DNA of 56,702 nucleotides from Candidatus Woesearchaeota archaeon (GCA_016935175.1 JAFGRK010000008.1:1-56702), one strand, 5' to 3'. Shown: positions 31,818-39,627, numbered from the stretch's first letter. Notes: generated by a model from the letters alone, not told the origin. Program-made: numbers and translations.

Positions 31818-32243
31818 TTACTTCTTTTTGATCTTTTTGCGCCCGCGCGAGGCTTTTTTCTTGTTTGAACTCCTAGACTTCTTCCCAGGTTTTTTCGCAG
31901 GTTTCTTTGCAGCAGCTGCAGGAGCCTGGGCAACAGGCGGCACAGGAATGACAGCAGGAATACCTGGCCTGTTCCTGTAATCGTGCAAGTCCTGCTCTAT
32001 CCTTTTCAAGTCATTCATTATCTTCTCATGCTCTGACTTGACTCTCCTATGGATGGATGTCTCTATGAACAGGGGTATGCAGAGCATTACAAGCGTTGAG
32101 TAGAGAATAAGCCTCCATGCAGTGGAATAAGGCAGCCGCAGCCACTCAAAAAAGAAAATAAGCGCTATTATCAGCGCCATCAGCAAGGTCAGCATCGCTA
32201 TCCACTGGACCCTCTCTTTCTGCAAAAACTCCCTCATTTCCAT
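31818..32243 (-). CDS. Membrane protein with basic Ala/Pro/Lys tail
   Basis: 141 residues. Two membrane helices (WIAMLTLLMALIIALIFFF and LILYSTLVMLCIPLFI, about 15-65) are followed by a short coiled coil (RRVKSEHEKIMNDLKRIEQDL), a Pro/Ala linker and a strongly basic tail rich in Lys and Ser. The tail probably faces the cytoplasm and binds nucleic acid or acidic partners. The ATG at 32243 is favoured over one further upstream that adds an odd Cys-rich start. No family was recognised. Confidence 0.65.
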   Translation of the reverse strand: MEMREFLQKERVQWIAMLTLLMALIIALIFFFEWLRLPYSTAWRLILYSTLVMLCIPLFIETSIHRRVKSEHEKIMNDLKRIEQDLHDYRNRPGIPAVIPVPPVAQAPAAAAKKPAKKPGKKSRSSNKKKASRGRKKIKKK

Positions 32244-32351
32244 CCATGAATGCGAGCAGCAAAAGAACAAACAGCAAAACCCGTAATTCACCCACCTCCA
32301 ACCATCCTAATACTCTGGATTTTTTAAAGGTTTTGGAAAATGCCAGAAAAA

Positions 32352-32360
32352 TTTATAAAA
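32352..32360 (+). promoter_or_regulatory. TATA box for the gene at 32383
   Basis: TTTATAAAA is centred 27 nt before the ATG at 32383. Confidence 0.6.
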
Positions 32361-32382
32361 CCAGCCCCTAATAGCTATCCTC

Positions 32383-32709
32383 ATGGAAGTCACTAATGAG
32401 AAAATCTACCTGGAGCTGCTCAAGATAAAGAAGCTTCTGCACCAGAGCCTTGACCTACAGAGGGAGATAGAAGCTGTTGAAGAGGAAATAAAGATGTTCG
32501 AGGGAAGGCAGGTTGAAGAAGAGCAGAGGCTTGCAGAGGCTGTTAAGAGGAAGAAGTTCACCACTATAATTGACTGGAAAAGGGCCATATGGGACAACTG
32601 CCCTGCCAAGAAGGAGAATGTCTCAGCCACCACCATCTCGTTCTACTGCGACACTATCAAAGGGCCTTGCAGGTTTGAGAGCTGCCCCAAGAACGTCGCA
32701 ACCGATTGA
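32383..32709 (+). CDS. Hypothetical coiled-coil protein with C-terminal Cys residues
   Basis: 108 residues. The first half is a coiled coil (LLHQSLDLQREIEAVEEEIK). The second half has four Cys spread over NCPAK, FYCDT, GPCRF and SCPKN, which could bind a metal. The sequence around IIDWKRAIWDNCP looks folded. A TATA box 27 nt upstream implies a leaderless message. No family was recognised. The tRNA-Leu region follows it. Confidence 0.65.
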   Translation: MEVTNEKIYLELLKIKKLLHQSLDLQREIEAVEEEIKMFEGRQVEEEQRLAEAVKRKKFTTIIDWKRAIWDNCPAKKENVSATTISFYCDTIKGPCRFESCPKNVATD

Positions 32710-32792
32710 AAGGCCAGCATCTGCCTGCGCAAAGAAAAACACTTATAAACAATAATCACTTCTATTTTCCCAATCGAATATAAGCAATATGC

Positions 32793-32915
32793 GCGGGCGT
32801 GCCGGAAGGCAAAAGTGAGCTTTTGCACCGTCACGCACCGAGTGCAAGAAACTATACATGCGGGCGTGCCGGCAGTCAAAAATCAGAGATTTTTGGGCCG
32901 CCACTCTCCGCTAAC
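32793..32915 (+). repeat. Two extra copies of the tRNA-Leu 5' end, each with an A/T hairpin
   Basis: GCGGGCGTGCCGG, the first 13 nt of tRNA-Leu (32916-32928), also occurs exactly at 32793-32805 and 32860-32872. Each copy is followed by a perfect hairpin (GCAAAAG/CTTTTGC at 32809-32826; CAAAAATC/GATTTTTG at 32877-32895) and then an imperfect complement of the 13-mer (GCGTG/CACGC and CGG/CCG in unit 1; GCGG/CCGC, GTG/CAC and CGGC/GCCG in unit 2). The best TATA box (32741-32750) lies before both, so they should be in the tRNA leader. Confidence 0.88.
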
Positions 32916-33021
32916 GCGGGCGTGCCGGAGTGGAAAACGGGCAGGACTTAAGTTCAAGCCTAAAGCTGATAAGCTATCCTGTGGCTTAGTGCCTACGAGG
33001 GTTCGAACCCCTTCGCCCGCA
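32916..33021 (+). tRNA. tRNA-Leu(TAA) with anticodon-loop intron
   Basis: Acceptor strands GCGGGCG/CGCCCGC pair and the discriminator is A. A long variable arm (TGGCTTAGTGCCTAC) marks a class II tRNA. The anticodon stem is CAGGA/TCCTG and the loop C-T-TAA-G-A. A 23-nt intron lies at 37/38 (32953-32975), leaving 83 nt. The T-arm GAGGG-TTCGAAC-CCCTT is not interrupted, unlike in tRNA-Asp, -Arg and -Thr. Two partial copies of its 5' end precede it. Confidence 0.93.
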
Positions 33022-33039
33022 TAGTTTATTCACATTATC

Positions 33040-33732
33040 TTAAAGAAACCTTTTAAAATCTTCAGGATGCTGGCACTCATAATGGACTATCTTTGAAAGG
33101 TTATTCCAGGAATTAGAAATGCCAAGCTTTCTAGCAATGAATTCGTGCCTTTCCTTCAGCTTCACCATCCCTTTATAGAATTCCTTCCAGCTCCGCACCA
33201 CCTTTATTTCAGGAGTTCGGTAAGCCTGTGAGTGTTCATGAGAGTTCCAGGTTTGTGTCAAGAAAAAAAGTTCAAGGCTAGTGCCCCTAAGCTCCAAAAG
33301 CTTCTTCAAGGTATCATCTATTATGGCTCTTGCATGTAGTCGATCGCAAATAACATTTTTTGGCAGGTCGTTCGTATTATGGAAATAATCAATAGGAAGG
33401 CCGTGATGCCTGCAGTAGCGGATACAAGCGCTTAACTCCGGCCTTTCAGGCGTATCATGCCTTGATGTAACTATCGCGAACCTGAATCCCTCTGAGTAAA
33501 GCTTCCGAAGAAATCTCCCCACTCCTCTCTCGAGATCAAACTCCATAATTCCCTGGGTTGTTACATACTTCATTAGCTGCTCATATTTTTCCCTGCCCAA
33601 AGGATAGGTGTCCCTAGTTATATGTCGGTTATCAACTTTCAAAGCGAAGAATTCTTTAGAATACTTTATTTTAGCCCGCTCACCCAATGCTATGGTACCG
33701 TCAAAATCAAGGACCACTATTATATTCTCCAT
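33040..33732 (-). CDS. HAD-superfamily hydrolase
   Basis: 230 residues. Motif I is VVLDFDGTIA with nucleophile D9 and acid/base D11. Motif II is FAIVTSRHDT, and the later ARAIIDDTLKKL gives the motif IV acidic pair. The fold makes a phosphatase or phosphotransferase likely; the substrate is unknown. The C-terminal ~60 residues (HEFIARKLGISNSW) are not part of the core. The start at 33732 puts motif I at the normal position. It converges on tRNA-Leu. Confidence 0.82.
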   Translation of the reverse strand: MENIIVVLDFDGTIALGERAKIKYSKEFFALKVDNRHITRDTYPLGREKYEQLMKYVTTQGIMEFDLERGVGRFLRKLYSEGFRFAIVTSRHDTPERPELSACIRYCRHHGLPIDYFHNTNDLPKNVICDRLHARAIIDDTLKKLLELRGTSLELFFLTQTWNSHEHSQAYRTPEIKVVRSWKEFYKGMVKLKERHEFIARKLGISNSWNNLSKIVHYECQHPEDFKRFL

Positions 33733-33828
33733 GATTGATTAATAGAGCTCACTAGGTATAAATATCTTTTCATCATTTTTCGCTCGCATATAATTTTTTA
33801 TTCACTTCTCCTATTCTTTTTGCGTCAA

Positions 33829-33837
33829 CTTTAAATA
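33829..33837 (+). promoter_or_regulatory. TATA box for the gene at 33861
   Basis: CTTTAAATA is centred 28 nt before the ATG at 33861. Confidence 0.6.
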
Positions 33838-33860
33838 ATACCTCTAACTTCTCATCGGCT

Positions 33861-34277
33861 ATGAATAAGAAAGCAAAGAATATGTGCGTGCCTGGAGCTT
33901 GCGAAACTTGCGGCGCTAAGAACGAGCCTAAGATAATCGAGATCAAGGACCCTGAGGAAAATATAATCAAGATTGCCTGCAGGAGCGTGCTGATAAGCTC
34001 TTCTGCCCGTGAGAGGCCTGATGAGCACAAGACTGCAGTCCTAAGGATCTTCACCATCAACAACCCGCATAAGAACCATGACGTCTTCCCTACGCACATC
34101 TTCAGGTTCACTAATATTGAGAAGGTGAGGATTAGGAGGCTTAATGTATCTAATTATCTTGAAGGCCCTGACATCGTGGTCAATGACCTTGAGGAGCTTT
34201 ACATCATCAGAGAAGGCAGCAAGCTAACGTTAAAAGGCTACCAGATCGAGGTTGAGATCAGGGATAGGAAGAAGTGA
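33861..34277 (+). CDS. Hypothetical protein with N-terminal Cys cluster
   Basis: 138 residues. CVPGACETCGAK near the N-terminus gives C-x4-C-x2-C, possibly a metal or cluster site. The rest is beta-rich, ending VEIRDRKK. FTINNPHKNHDVFPTHIFRF suggests a compact folded core. The start at 33861 fits the TATA spacing; an internal ATG seven codons on is an alternative. No family was recognised. Confidence 0.65.
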   Translation: MNKKAKNMCVPGACETCGAKNEPKIIEIKDPEENIIKIACRSVLISSSARERPDEHKTAVLRIFTINNPHKNHDVFPTHIFRFTNIEKVRIRRLNVSNYLEGPDIVVNDLEELYIIREGSKLTLKGYQIEVEIRDRKK

Positions 34278-34339
34278 GCCTTCAGCCAGATTGTTCCTAG
34301 GAAGAGCTATTCTTCCAGCCAAATCATTTCTAAGAAGAA

Positions 34340-34564
34340 CTATTCCTTCTCCAGCATATTCTTGCCTGATTTTTGCTTCTCCAGCATCCTGAAGCTTTCC
34401 TTCTCATACCTAGCAAGAAGCTTTTTCATCTCAGAGTCATATTTCTTCCTGAACTGAGGGATGCGCTCCTTGTCCTTGTTGACATTCTCAAGGAATTCCT
34501 GCTCCAGCCTCTCCTTTTCAAGGGTGAGCCATTCATCAATCTCCTCTTCTGTCTTGAATCCCAT
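34340..34564 (-). CDS. Hypothetical small coiled-coil protein
   Basis: 74 residues, almost wholly charged and helical (EEIDEWLTLEKERLEQEFLE). GGAG lies about 8 nt before the ATG at 34564. No catalytic motif or membrane segment is visible. It is divergent from pth2 across element E3. No named family was recognised. Confidence 0.65.
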   Translation of the reverse strand: MGFKTEEEIDEWLTLEKERLEQEFLENVNKDKERIPQFRKKYDSEMKKLLARYEKESFRMLEKQKSGKNMLEKE

Positions 34565-34582
34565 GCTCGTTTCTCCTTCAGG

Positions 34583-34706
34583 AAAAGCTCAGGCCGCCGA
34601 AGCCATTGTTTGCGACGCAAAAGCATTTTTGCTTTTGTTGAGCAAAGGCGAGACGAAGCTGAGTTCGCATCAAGGGCGAACGAAGCGCAGTAAGGCCTGA
34701 GCTTTT
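34583..34706. repeat. Structured element E3 with 13-bp terminal inverted repeats
   Basis: AAAAGCTCAGGCC (34583-34595) and GGCCTGAGCTTTT (34694-34706) are perfect inverted repeats. Inside are a CAAAAGC/GCTTTTG hairpin (34618-34637) and GTTCGC/GCGAAC. It lies between divergent genes, where a terminator is not expected, which favours an inserted element or a structured RNA. No clear flanking direct repeat was found. Confidence 0.6.
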
Positions 34707-34729
34707 TAACAGCATTATTTTTCCAGTAT

Positions 34730-34738
34730 ATTTAAATA
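34730..34738 (+). promoter_or_regulatory. TATA box of pth2
   Basis: ATTTAAATA is centred 28 nt before the pth2 ATG and lies just outside element E3. Confidence 0.6.
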
Positions 34739-34761
34739 TTACCAAGCAATTAGCTTAAGGA

Positions 34762-35106
34762 ATGGAGTACAAGCAAGCAATCCTGGTAAGGCAGGACTTA
34801 AAATTACCTGCTGGCAAGATGGCAGCGCAAGCAGCCCATGCTAGCGTGGAGTGCATCTTTCGCGCAGATAAGTCCCTTGTCAAGGCTTGGCGTGCAGAGG
34901 GCATGGGAAAGATTGTTGTCAAGGTAGCAGATGAGAAAGAGCTGTACAGTTATGTCCAGCAGGCAAAGGACCTTGGAATCGCAACTGCAGTCATCACTGA
35001 CGCAGGCCACACAGTGGTCGAGCCTGGCACAGTCACTTGCGCAGGCATAGGCCCTGACACTGCAGAAAAGGTTGACAAGGTTATTGGCAAGCTGAAGCTT
35101 GCTTGA
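34762..35106 (+). CDS. pth2: Peptidyl-tRNA hydrolase, archaeal/eukaryotic Pth2 type
   Basis: 114 residues, the full length of the family. It releases peptides from tRNAs dropped by the ribosome. KQAILVRQDLKLPAGKMAAQ carries the conserved catalytic-site lysine and start helix, and TAVITDAGHTVVEPGTVTC is the diagnostic Pth2 core. A TATA box 28 nt upstream implies a leaderless message. The next gene is convergent, 16 bp away. Confidence 0.97.
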   Translation: MEYKQAILVRQDLKLPAGKMAAQAAHASVECIFRADKSLVKAWRAEGMGKIVVKVADEKELYSYVQQAKDLGIATAVITDAGHTVVEPGTVTCAGIGPDTAEKVDKVIGKLKLA

Positions 35107-35122
35107 TGGAGATTCTTTGTTT

Positions 35123-35893
35123 TCAATCTTCGACTATAGCTATTTCTAGAGGATGCTTGTATCTCTGCTTAAACTCCTCAGCTATCCCTTTGAGCATCTC
35201 TCCCAGTATCTCAGTCCTTATAGCCCCCCTCACAAACTTTATGGTGCGATAGCCGTGGTGCTTCTCATCATCCACTAAGCTGTCCCTTATGATGTTAGTG
35301 ATTATGCTAAGGGAATGATTTGACCAGTAGCCAGCTATCATCTTGGCAAGAGGGCTTTGCTCATCTGCCATCGGCCCCTTGATGCTTGCTTCGAGCAGCA
35401 GCTTCCTGAAGTCCTGGCCTTCGCACCTGGCAGTGGCTGTTATGCCAAGGTAAGAAGTGTCAATCACTCCAGCCTTGGACATAAGCACGTATCCAGACCT
35501 TGCTGCCATGTCTGGGACGCCGCAATCGCTTCTTGAATATTGCTTGTAGGCATAGTCGTGGGATAGGACTTCATATTCCCTTGCAATGCTTACGTGCAAC
35601 CCATTGTCTTTCCTCAATAGCTCGTCAAGGGCTTGAAAAGAAAGGTTAGCTGAGGATGAATATTTCGTAGCCAGGTGCAGAGGCATATGCCTGACAAAGA
35701 TGGTGTTCTCCAGCTCTCTAACCTCTTTGAGCTTGCTATGGATTATTGGCGGCAGCACCCCGCTGAGCATGATGTTATTCTCTATCGTGCCTTCGCACAG
35801 GACAACATTGCTCACAAAGGCAGGCATCTGCTGCAGCTTGCTCTCCAGCTCTACCCTGCTGCTATAAGCCCCTGCTTCAATAATCCTTTCCAT
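35123..35893 (-). CDS. Hypothetical protein
   Basis: 256 residues, soluble and mixed alpha/beta. Conserved-looking blocks include TIFVRHMPLHLATKY, SIAREYEVLSHDYAYKQYSR and GYRTIKFVRGAIRTEILG. The single Cys residues do not form a zinc pattern. The ATG at 35893 lies near a minus-strand TTTAAATTA box at about 35912-35925, so the message is probably leaderless. No family was recognised. It is divergent from lysS. Confidence 0.65.
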   Translation of the reverse strand: MERIIEAGAYSSRVELESKLQQMPAFVSNVVLCEGTIENNIMLSGVLPPIIHSKLKEVRELENTIFVRHMPLHLATKYSSSANLSFQALDELLRKDNGLHVSIAREYEVLSHDYAYKQYSRSDCGVPDMAARSGYVLMSKAGVIDTSYLGITATARCEGQDFRKLLLEASIKGPMADEQSPLAKMIAGYWSNHSLSIITNIIRDSLVDDEKHHGYRTIKFVRGAIRTEILGEMLKGIAEEFKQRYKHPLEIAIVED

Positions 35894-35963
35894 CAAGAGC
35901 AAAAAATTGGCGATAATTTAAAAATATTGCGATTTTTTCGACGAGAAAGAAGCAAACAATAAA

Positions 35964-35973
35964 CTTTAAAAAG
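35964..35973 (+). promoter_or_regulatory. TATA box of lysS
   Basis: CTTTAAAAAG is centred about 29 nt before the lysS ATG. Confidence 0.6.
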
Positions 35974-35996
35974 CTCCCCCATCTATTTCCTAGCTT

Positions 35997-37475
35997 ATGG
36001 ACACTGAAACCAGGATTATCAATGAAAGGAAGGAAAAGCTGGAGAATTTAAGGAAGCAGGGCATCAACCCTTATGCTTACAGGTTTGATAAGAATGCCAT
36101 GGCTGCTGAGATAAAGAAAGTGTATGCAAGCCTAAAGGAAGAGGAAAAGGATAGCATGCGCAACGCAGTCAAGGTCGCAGGCAGGCTCATGTCTGTGAGG
36201 ATAATGGGCAAGGCAGCTTTCGCCCACCTGCAGGATGACTCTGGCCAGGTGCAATTATACTTCAAGCAGGATGAGCTAGGGGCAAAGCCTTATGAGCTTT
36301 TCAAAAGCCTTGACATAGGAGATATTATAGGGGCTGAAGGGAGCGTTTTCAAGACCAAGAGAGGAGAAATAACAATCGAGGTTAAGAAGTTCGAGCTGCT
36401 CACCAAGTCGATAAGGCCCTTGCCTGAGAAGTTCCACGGCCTAAAGGACACAGAGACTAGGTACAGGCAGAGATACGTAGACTTGATTGTCAATCCTGAT
36501 GTGAAAAATGCTTTTGTGATGCGCTCAAGGATAATGCAGGCTATCAGGGAGTTCCTGATGGGTGAAGGGTTCATAGAAGTGGAGACCCCTACGCTCCAGC
36601 CAGTCTATGGAGGGGCGAGCGCTAGGCCGTTTGTCACCCATCACAACACCCTTAACATGCCTCTTTACATGAGGATATCAGACGAGCTCTACCTCAAGAG
36701 GCTTATTGTCGGAGGGTTTGAGAAGGTGTTTGAGTTCTGCAAGGACTTCAGGAACGAGGGCATTGACACCAAGCACAACCCTGAGTTCACGCAGATGGAG
36801 ACCATGGCTGCCTATGATGATTATGAGGACAGCATGAAGCGAACAGAGAGGATGCTGGAATGCGTAACCAGGAAAGCCCTAGGCACAGTTGAGTTTGAGT
36901 TCGAAGGCAACAAGATACGCATGGCTGCGCCTTTCAAGAGGATGAAGATGGTGGATGCTGTCAAGGAAGCAACAGGCGCTGACTTCACCAATATCAGCCT
37001 GGAAGAGGCAAGGGATGTGGCAAGGAAATTCAAGGTAGAGATAGATGATGACATGAGCATCGGATTCATACTGGCTGAGCTGTGCGGCGAGCTGGTAGAG
37101 CCAAAGATAATACAGCCGACTTTTATAATTGATTACCCTAAGGATGTCAGCCCATTGGCCAAGGTCACAAAATACGACCCTAACTTCACTGAGAGGTTTG
37201 AGCTCTTGGTTGCAGGCATGGAGCTGGGCAACATGTACTCTGAGCTTAATGACCCTGATGAGCTGAGGAAGAACTGGGAGGCGCAGGAAGAAAAGCTGAG
37301 CAAAGGAGACCAGGAAGCCCAAAGGACAGATGAGGATTTCATAAGGGCTATGGAGTATGGCATGCCACCCACAAGCGGCATAGGCATAGGCGTTGACAGG
37401 CTGGTGATGCTTCTCACTAATAATCCCTCGATAAGGGAAGTCATATTTTTCCCGACACTAAGGCCAGACATATAA
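35997..37475 (+). CDS. lysS: Lysyl-tRNA synthetase, class II
   Basis: 492 residues. It charges tRNA-Lys. An N-terminal OB-fold anticodon-binding domain (about 55-150, VAGRLMSVRIMGKAAFAHLQ) precedes a class II catalytic domain. Motif 2 is FEFCKDFRNEGIDTKHNPEF near residue 243 and motif 3 GIGIGVDRLVML near residue 463. ETPTLQPVYGGASARPF is typical LysRS. Many archaea use a class I enzyme instead, so the class II form is notable. Two genes of a RimK-type module follow in the same direction, 50 bp on. Confidence 0.96.
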   Translation: MDTETRIINERKEKLENLRKQGINPYAYRFDKNAMAAEIKKVYASLKEEEKDSMRNAVKVAGRLMSVRIMGKAAFAHLQDDSGQVQLYFKQDELGAKPYELFKSLDIGDIIGAEGSVFKTKRGEITIEVKKFELLTKSIRPLPEKFHGLKDTETRYRQRYVDLIVNPDVKNAFVMRSRIMQAIREFLMGEGFIEVETPTLQPVYGGASARPFVTHHNTLNMPLYMRISDELYLKRLIVGGFEKVFEFCKDFRNEGIDTKHNPEFTQMETMAAYDDYEDSMKRTERMLECVTRKALGTVEFEFEGNKIRMAAPFKRMKMVDAVKEATGADFTNISLEEARDVARKFKVEIDDDMSIGFILAELCGELVEPKIIQPTFIIDYPKDVSPLAKVTKYDPNFTERFELLVAGMELGNMYSELNDPDELRKNWEAQEEKLSKGDQEAQRTDEDFIRAMEYGMPPTSGIGIGVDRLVMLLTNNPSIREVIFFPTLRPDI

Positions 37476-37525
37476 GAGGCAACAGATATTGCAGTAAAGC
37501 AGGAAATACACATAAAAGATTTACC

Positions 37526-37963
37526 ATGAGCAAGGAAGACAGCAAATTGATAAGTGCAAGCCAGGATAATGATGCGAGGAACAAGACTATTGTAGGCTTG
37601 ACAGAAAAAATCTCAATCAAGGGCGAGAATGGAAAAAAGGAGCTTATTGTCAGGATTGACACCGGGGCTACCAAGAGCAGCATAGACTTAGGGCTTGCCT
37701 CAGAGCTGAGGCTTGGGCCTGTGATTGACTCAAGGCTTATCAAGAGCGCGCACGGAGCAAAGCTAAGGCCAGTGGTTGAGGCATCAGTGACCATCAAGGA
37801 CAGGCATATCAAGGCCAAGTTCACCTTGGCAGACAGGTGCCATATGCGCTACCCTGTGCTCATAGGCCAGAACATACTCAAGATGGGGTTCCTTGTCGAC
37901 CCTTCAAAAAGAGCAGACAAGCCGTTAATAAGATCTGAGACTAAGCCAAAAAAATGGGGCTAA
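37526..37963 (+). CDS. RimK-associated retropepsin-like aspartic protease
   Basis: 145 residues. The fold is that of single-domain aspartic proteases linked to RimK ligases. The catalytic motif VRIDTGATKSSID lies near residue 46 and the flap/second motif YPVLIGQNIL near residue 114. Such proteins act as homodimers. Family members sit beside RimK-type ATP-grasp ligases and are thought to trim or hydrolyse the amino-acid tails those ligases add. Here the RimK gene overlaps the 3' end by 10 bp, a strong sign of shared function. Confidence 0.85.
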   Translation: MSKEDSKLISASQDNDARNKTIVGLTEKISIKGENGKKELIVRIDTGATKSSIDLGLASELRLGPVIDSRLIKSAHGAKLRPVVEASVTIKDRHIKAKFTLADRCHMRYPVLIGQNILKMGFLVDPSKRADKPLIRSETKPKKWG

Positions 37964-39072
37964 AGCAAACTATGGAACTAAAAGCAGCCATCATAAGCCA
38001 GGGAAGCGAAAGCTCAGAATGGACAGGGGAATCCATGAAGAAATATTTCTCGCAGGTAGATGAGCTTGACATAAAGAAGATCGAGGTGAACATCTCTGGC
38101 AAGTCAGCTGAGATACTCTATGAGGGCAAGCCTCTCAAGGATTATGACTGCGTCTATGTGAAAGGCTCTTTCAGGTTTGCGCAGCTGCTGCAGACTCTCA
38201 CCTCGCTATTGGAAAAGAACTGCTACATGCCCATATCTGCAGATGCCTTTACCATTGCACATGACAAGCTGCTCACTCACCTGGAACTGCAGAAGCACAA
38301 CATACCCATGCCCAAGACTTATGTCAGCTCGACAGTGCAGGCAGCCAAGAAAATACTGCAAACCATCAACTACCCTATCATGATGAAGTTTCCCCACGGA
38401 ACAGGAGGCAAAGGGGTTATGTATGCTGACTCATACGCAAGCGCCTCCTCATTGCTTGATGCCCTTGCAACCCTTAGGCAGCCTTTCATAATCCAGGAAT
38501 ACATAGAGACTGGAGGAACAGACATAAGGGCTATTGTTGTAGGCAGCAAGGTCGTAGCCAGCATGAAAAGGAAGGCAGGCTCAATGGAAGCCAGGGCTAA
38601 CTTCCACTCAGGAGGCACAGGAGAGAGTATAGCCCTTGACACCCTGACCAAGAAGCTGGCAGTGGACGTGGCCAAGGCTATCCGCGCAGAGATATGCGCT
38701 GTTGACTTGCTCCAGAGCGCAAGGGGCCCATTGGTGGTCGAGGCCAACATCAGCCCAGGCTTGCAGCTCATATCATCCACCACCAAGATAGACGTGGCAG
38801 ACATCATCTCCAAGTTCCTCTATGACCGGACTATTGAGATGAAGGCAAAGAGGAAAGAGCTTGACGCTGTCAAGATACTAAAGGGAATTGAGGAGAAGAA
38901 GATGTGGGGGGAGAAGAAGAAGCTCATCACCACGCTTGACTTCAGGGGCAACATGGTTCTCCTGCCAGAAATGATTGTGAAGAACGCAGGCTTTGACATG
39001 GATGACAACTATGAGATAGATGTTGAGCCAGACAAGGTCACCATCAAGAAGCTGAAGATAGGGAATGAATGA
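37954..39072 (+). CDS. RimK-type ATP-grasp ligase fused to AbrB-like domain
   Basis: 372 residues. An ATP-grasp core (about 90-285) has DKLLTHLELQKHNIPMPKTY, PHGTGGKGVM as the nucleotide loop and GPLVVEANISPGLQ as the Mg-binding motif. RimK-type enzymes add glutamate or related residues to a protein C-terminus or a metabolite. The last ~45 residues (LDFRGNMVLLPEMIVKNAG then DDNYEIDVEPDKV) form a SpoVT/AbrB-like beta domain joined to the ligase. The start may be 37954 (overlapping the protease gene) or ATG 37972. Confidence 0.85.
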   Translation: MGLKQTMELKAAIISQGSESSEWTGESMKKYFSQVDELDIKKIEVNISGKSAEILYEGKPLKDYDCVYVKGSFRFAQLLQTLTSLLEKNCYMPISADAFTIAHDKLLTHLELQKHNIPMPKTYVSSTVQAAKKILQTINYPIMMKFPHGTGGKGVMYADSYASASSLLDALATLRQPFIIQEYIETGGTDIRAIVVGSKVVASMKRKAGSMEARANFHSGGTGESIALDTLTKKLAVDVAKAIRAEICAVDLLQSARGPLVVEANISPGLQLISSTTKIDVADIISKFLYDRTIEMKAKRKELDAVKILKGIEEKKMWGEKKKLITTLDFRGNMVLLPEMIVKNAGFDMDDNYEIDVEPDKVTIKKLKIGNE

Positions 39073-39137
39073 AATTCCACAATAACATCAAACCCTAATT
39101 CTATCCTAAAACGCTTTTAAGCTTGTGGCTAAAGGAA

Positions 39138-39147
39138 ATTTATTTAA
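39138..39147 (+). promoter_or_regulatory. TATA box for the gene at 39172
   Basis: TTTATTTAAG is centred about 30 nt before the ATG at 39172. Confidence 0.55.
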
Positions 39148-39171
39148 GCAAACCCAATGTCCTGAAAGCTA

Positions 39172-39609
39172 ATGGTAAAAAAGCTATCACTTGAAAGGAT
39201 AATGGGATATGAGGGCACAAGAGCGCTTGAGGCCAACACGCCCAGCACATCATACCCTGATGAGCTCATCAAGTTCGTCACAGATAATTTCAAAAAGAAG
39301 AATAGCAATGCGCAGCTAGCAGAGGACGTGAGGGTGGCTAGCAGCGAGCTAATAGCCAATGCCATTGATTACGGCAACAGGAAAGACCCTGGCAAGAAGC
39401 TAAGATTGTTCTGCTCTTGGGTTAAGAACAGGTTTTATTTTGCTGTGCAGGACCAAGGGGAAGGGTTTGACATAGACAACCCTTTGCTTCAAGGCTTCCC
39501 ACCCCCTGAGGGAGGGATAGGGCTTATGCTTGCAAGAGACCGTGTTAGCCTATTGTATAATTTCAAGGACAATGCATCTTATTTCTGCAAGAAGCCAAAG
39601 AAGGCATGA
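39172..39609 (+). CDS. Anti-sigma-factor-like HATPase (RsbW type)
   Basis: 145 residues of one GHKL ATPase domain. The N box is SSELIANAIDYGN (about residues 62-74), the G1 box DQGEGFDIDNP and the G2 loop GGIGLMLARDRV. This is the arrangement of RsbW/SpoIIAB-like serine kinases. Those proteins phosphorylate anti-sigma antagonists in bacteria. An archaeon has no sigma factor, so the partner must differ. No antagonist or phosphatase is adjacent, so it may have been acquired alone. Confidence 0.82.
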   Translation: MVKKLSLERIMGYEGTRALEANTPSTSYPDELIKFVTDNFKKKNSNAQLAEDVRVASSELIANAIDYGNRKDPGKKLRLFCSWVKNRFYFAVQDQGEGFDIDNPLLQGFPPPEGGIGLMLARDRVSLLYNFKDNASYFCKKPKKA

Positions 39610-39627
39610 TGGATAAATCATGTTGCC

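Noticed and set aside
32793-33021. Three tandem tRNA-Leu genes or a CRISPR-like array at the repeated GCGGGCGTGCCGG
   Set aside because: Only the last copy continues into a complete tRNA. The repeats are 13 nt with unequal spacing and palindromic spacers, unlike CRISPR repeats.
33040-33732. HAD protein as polynucleotide kinase/phosphatase
   Set aside because: No P-loop kinase domain is present. Only the HAD core is supported.
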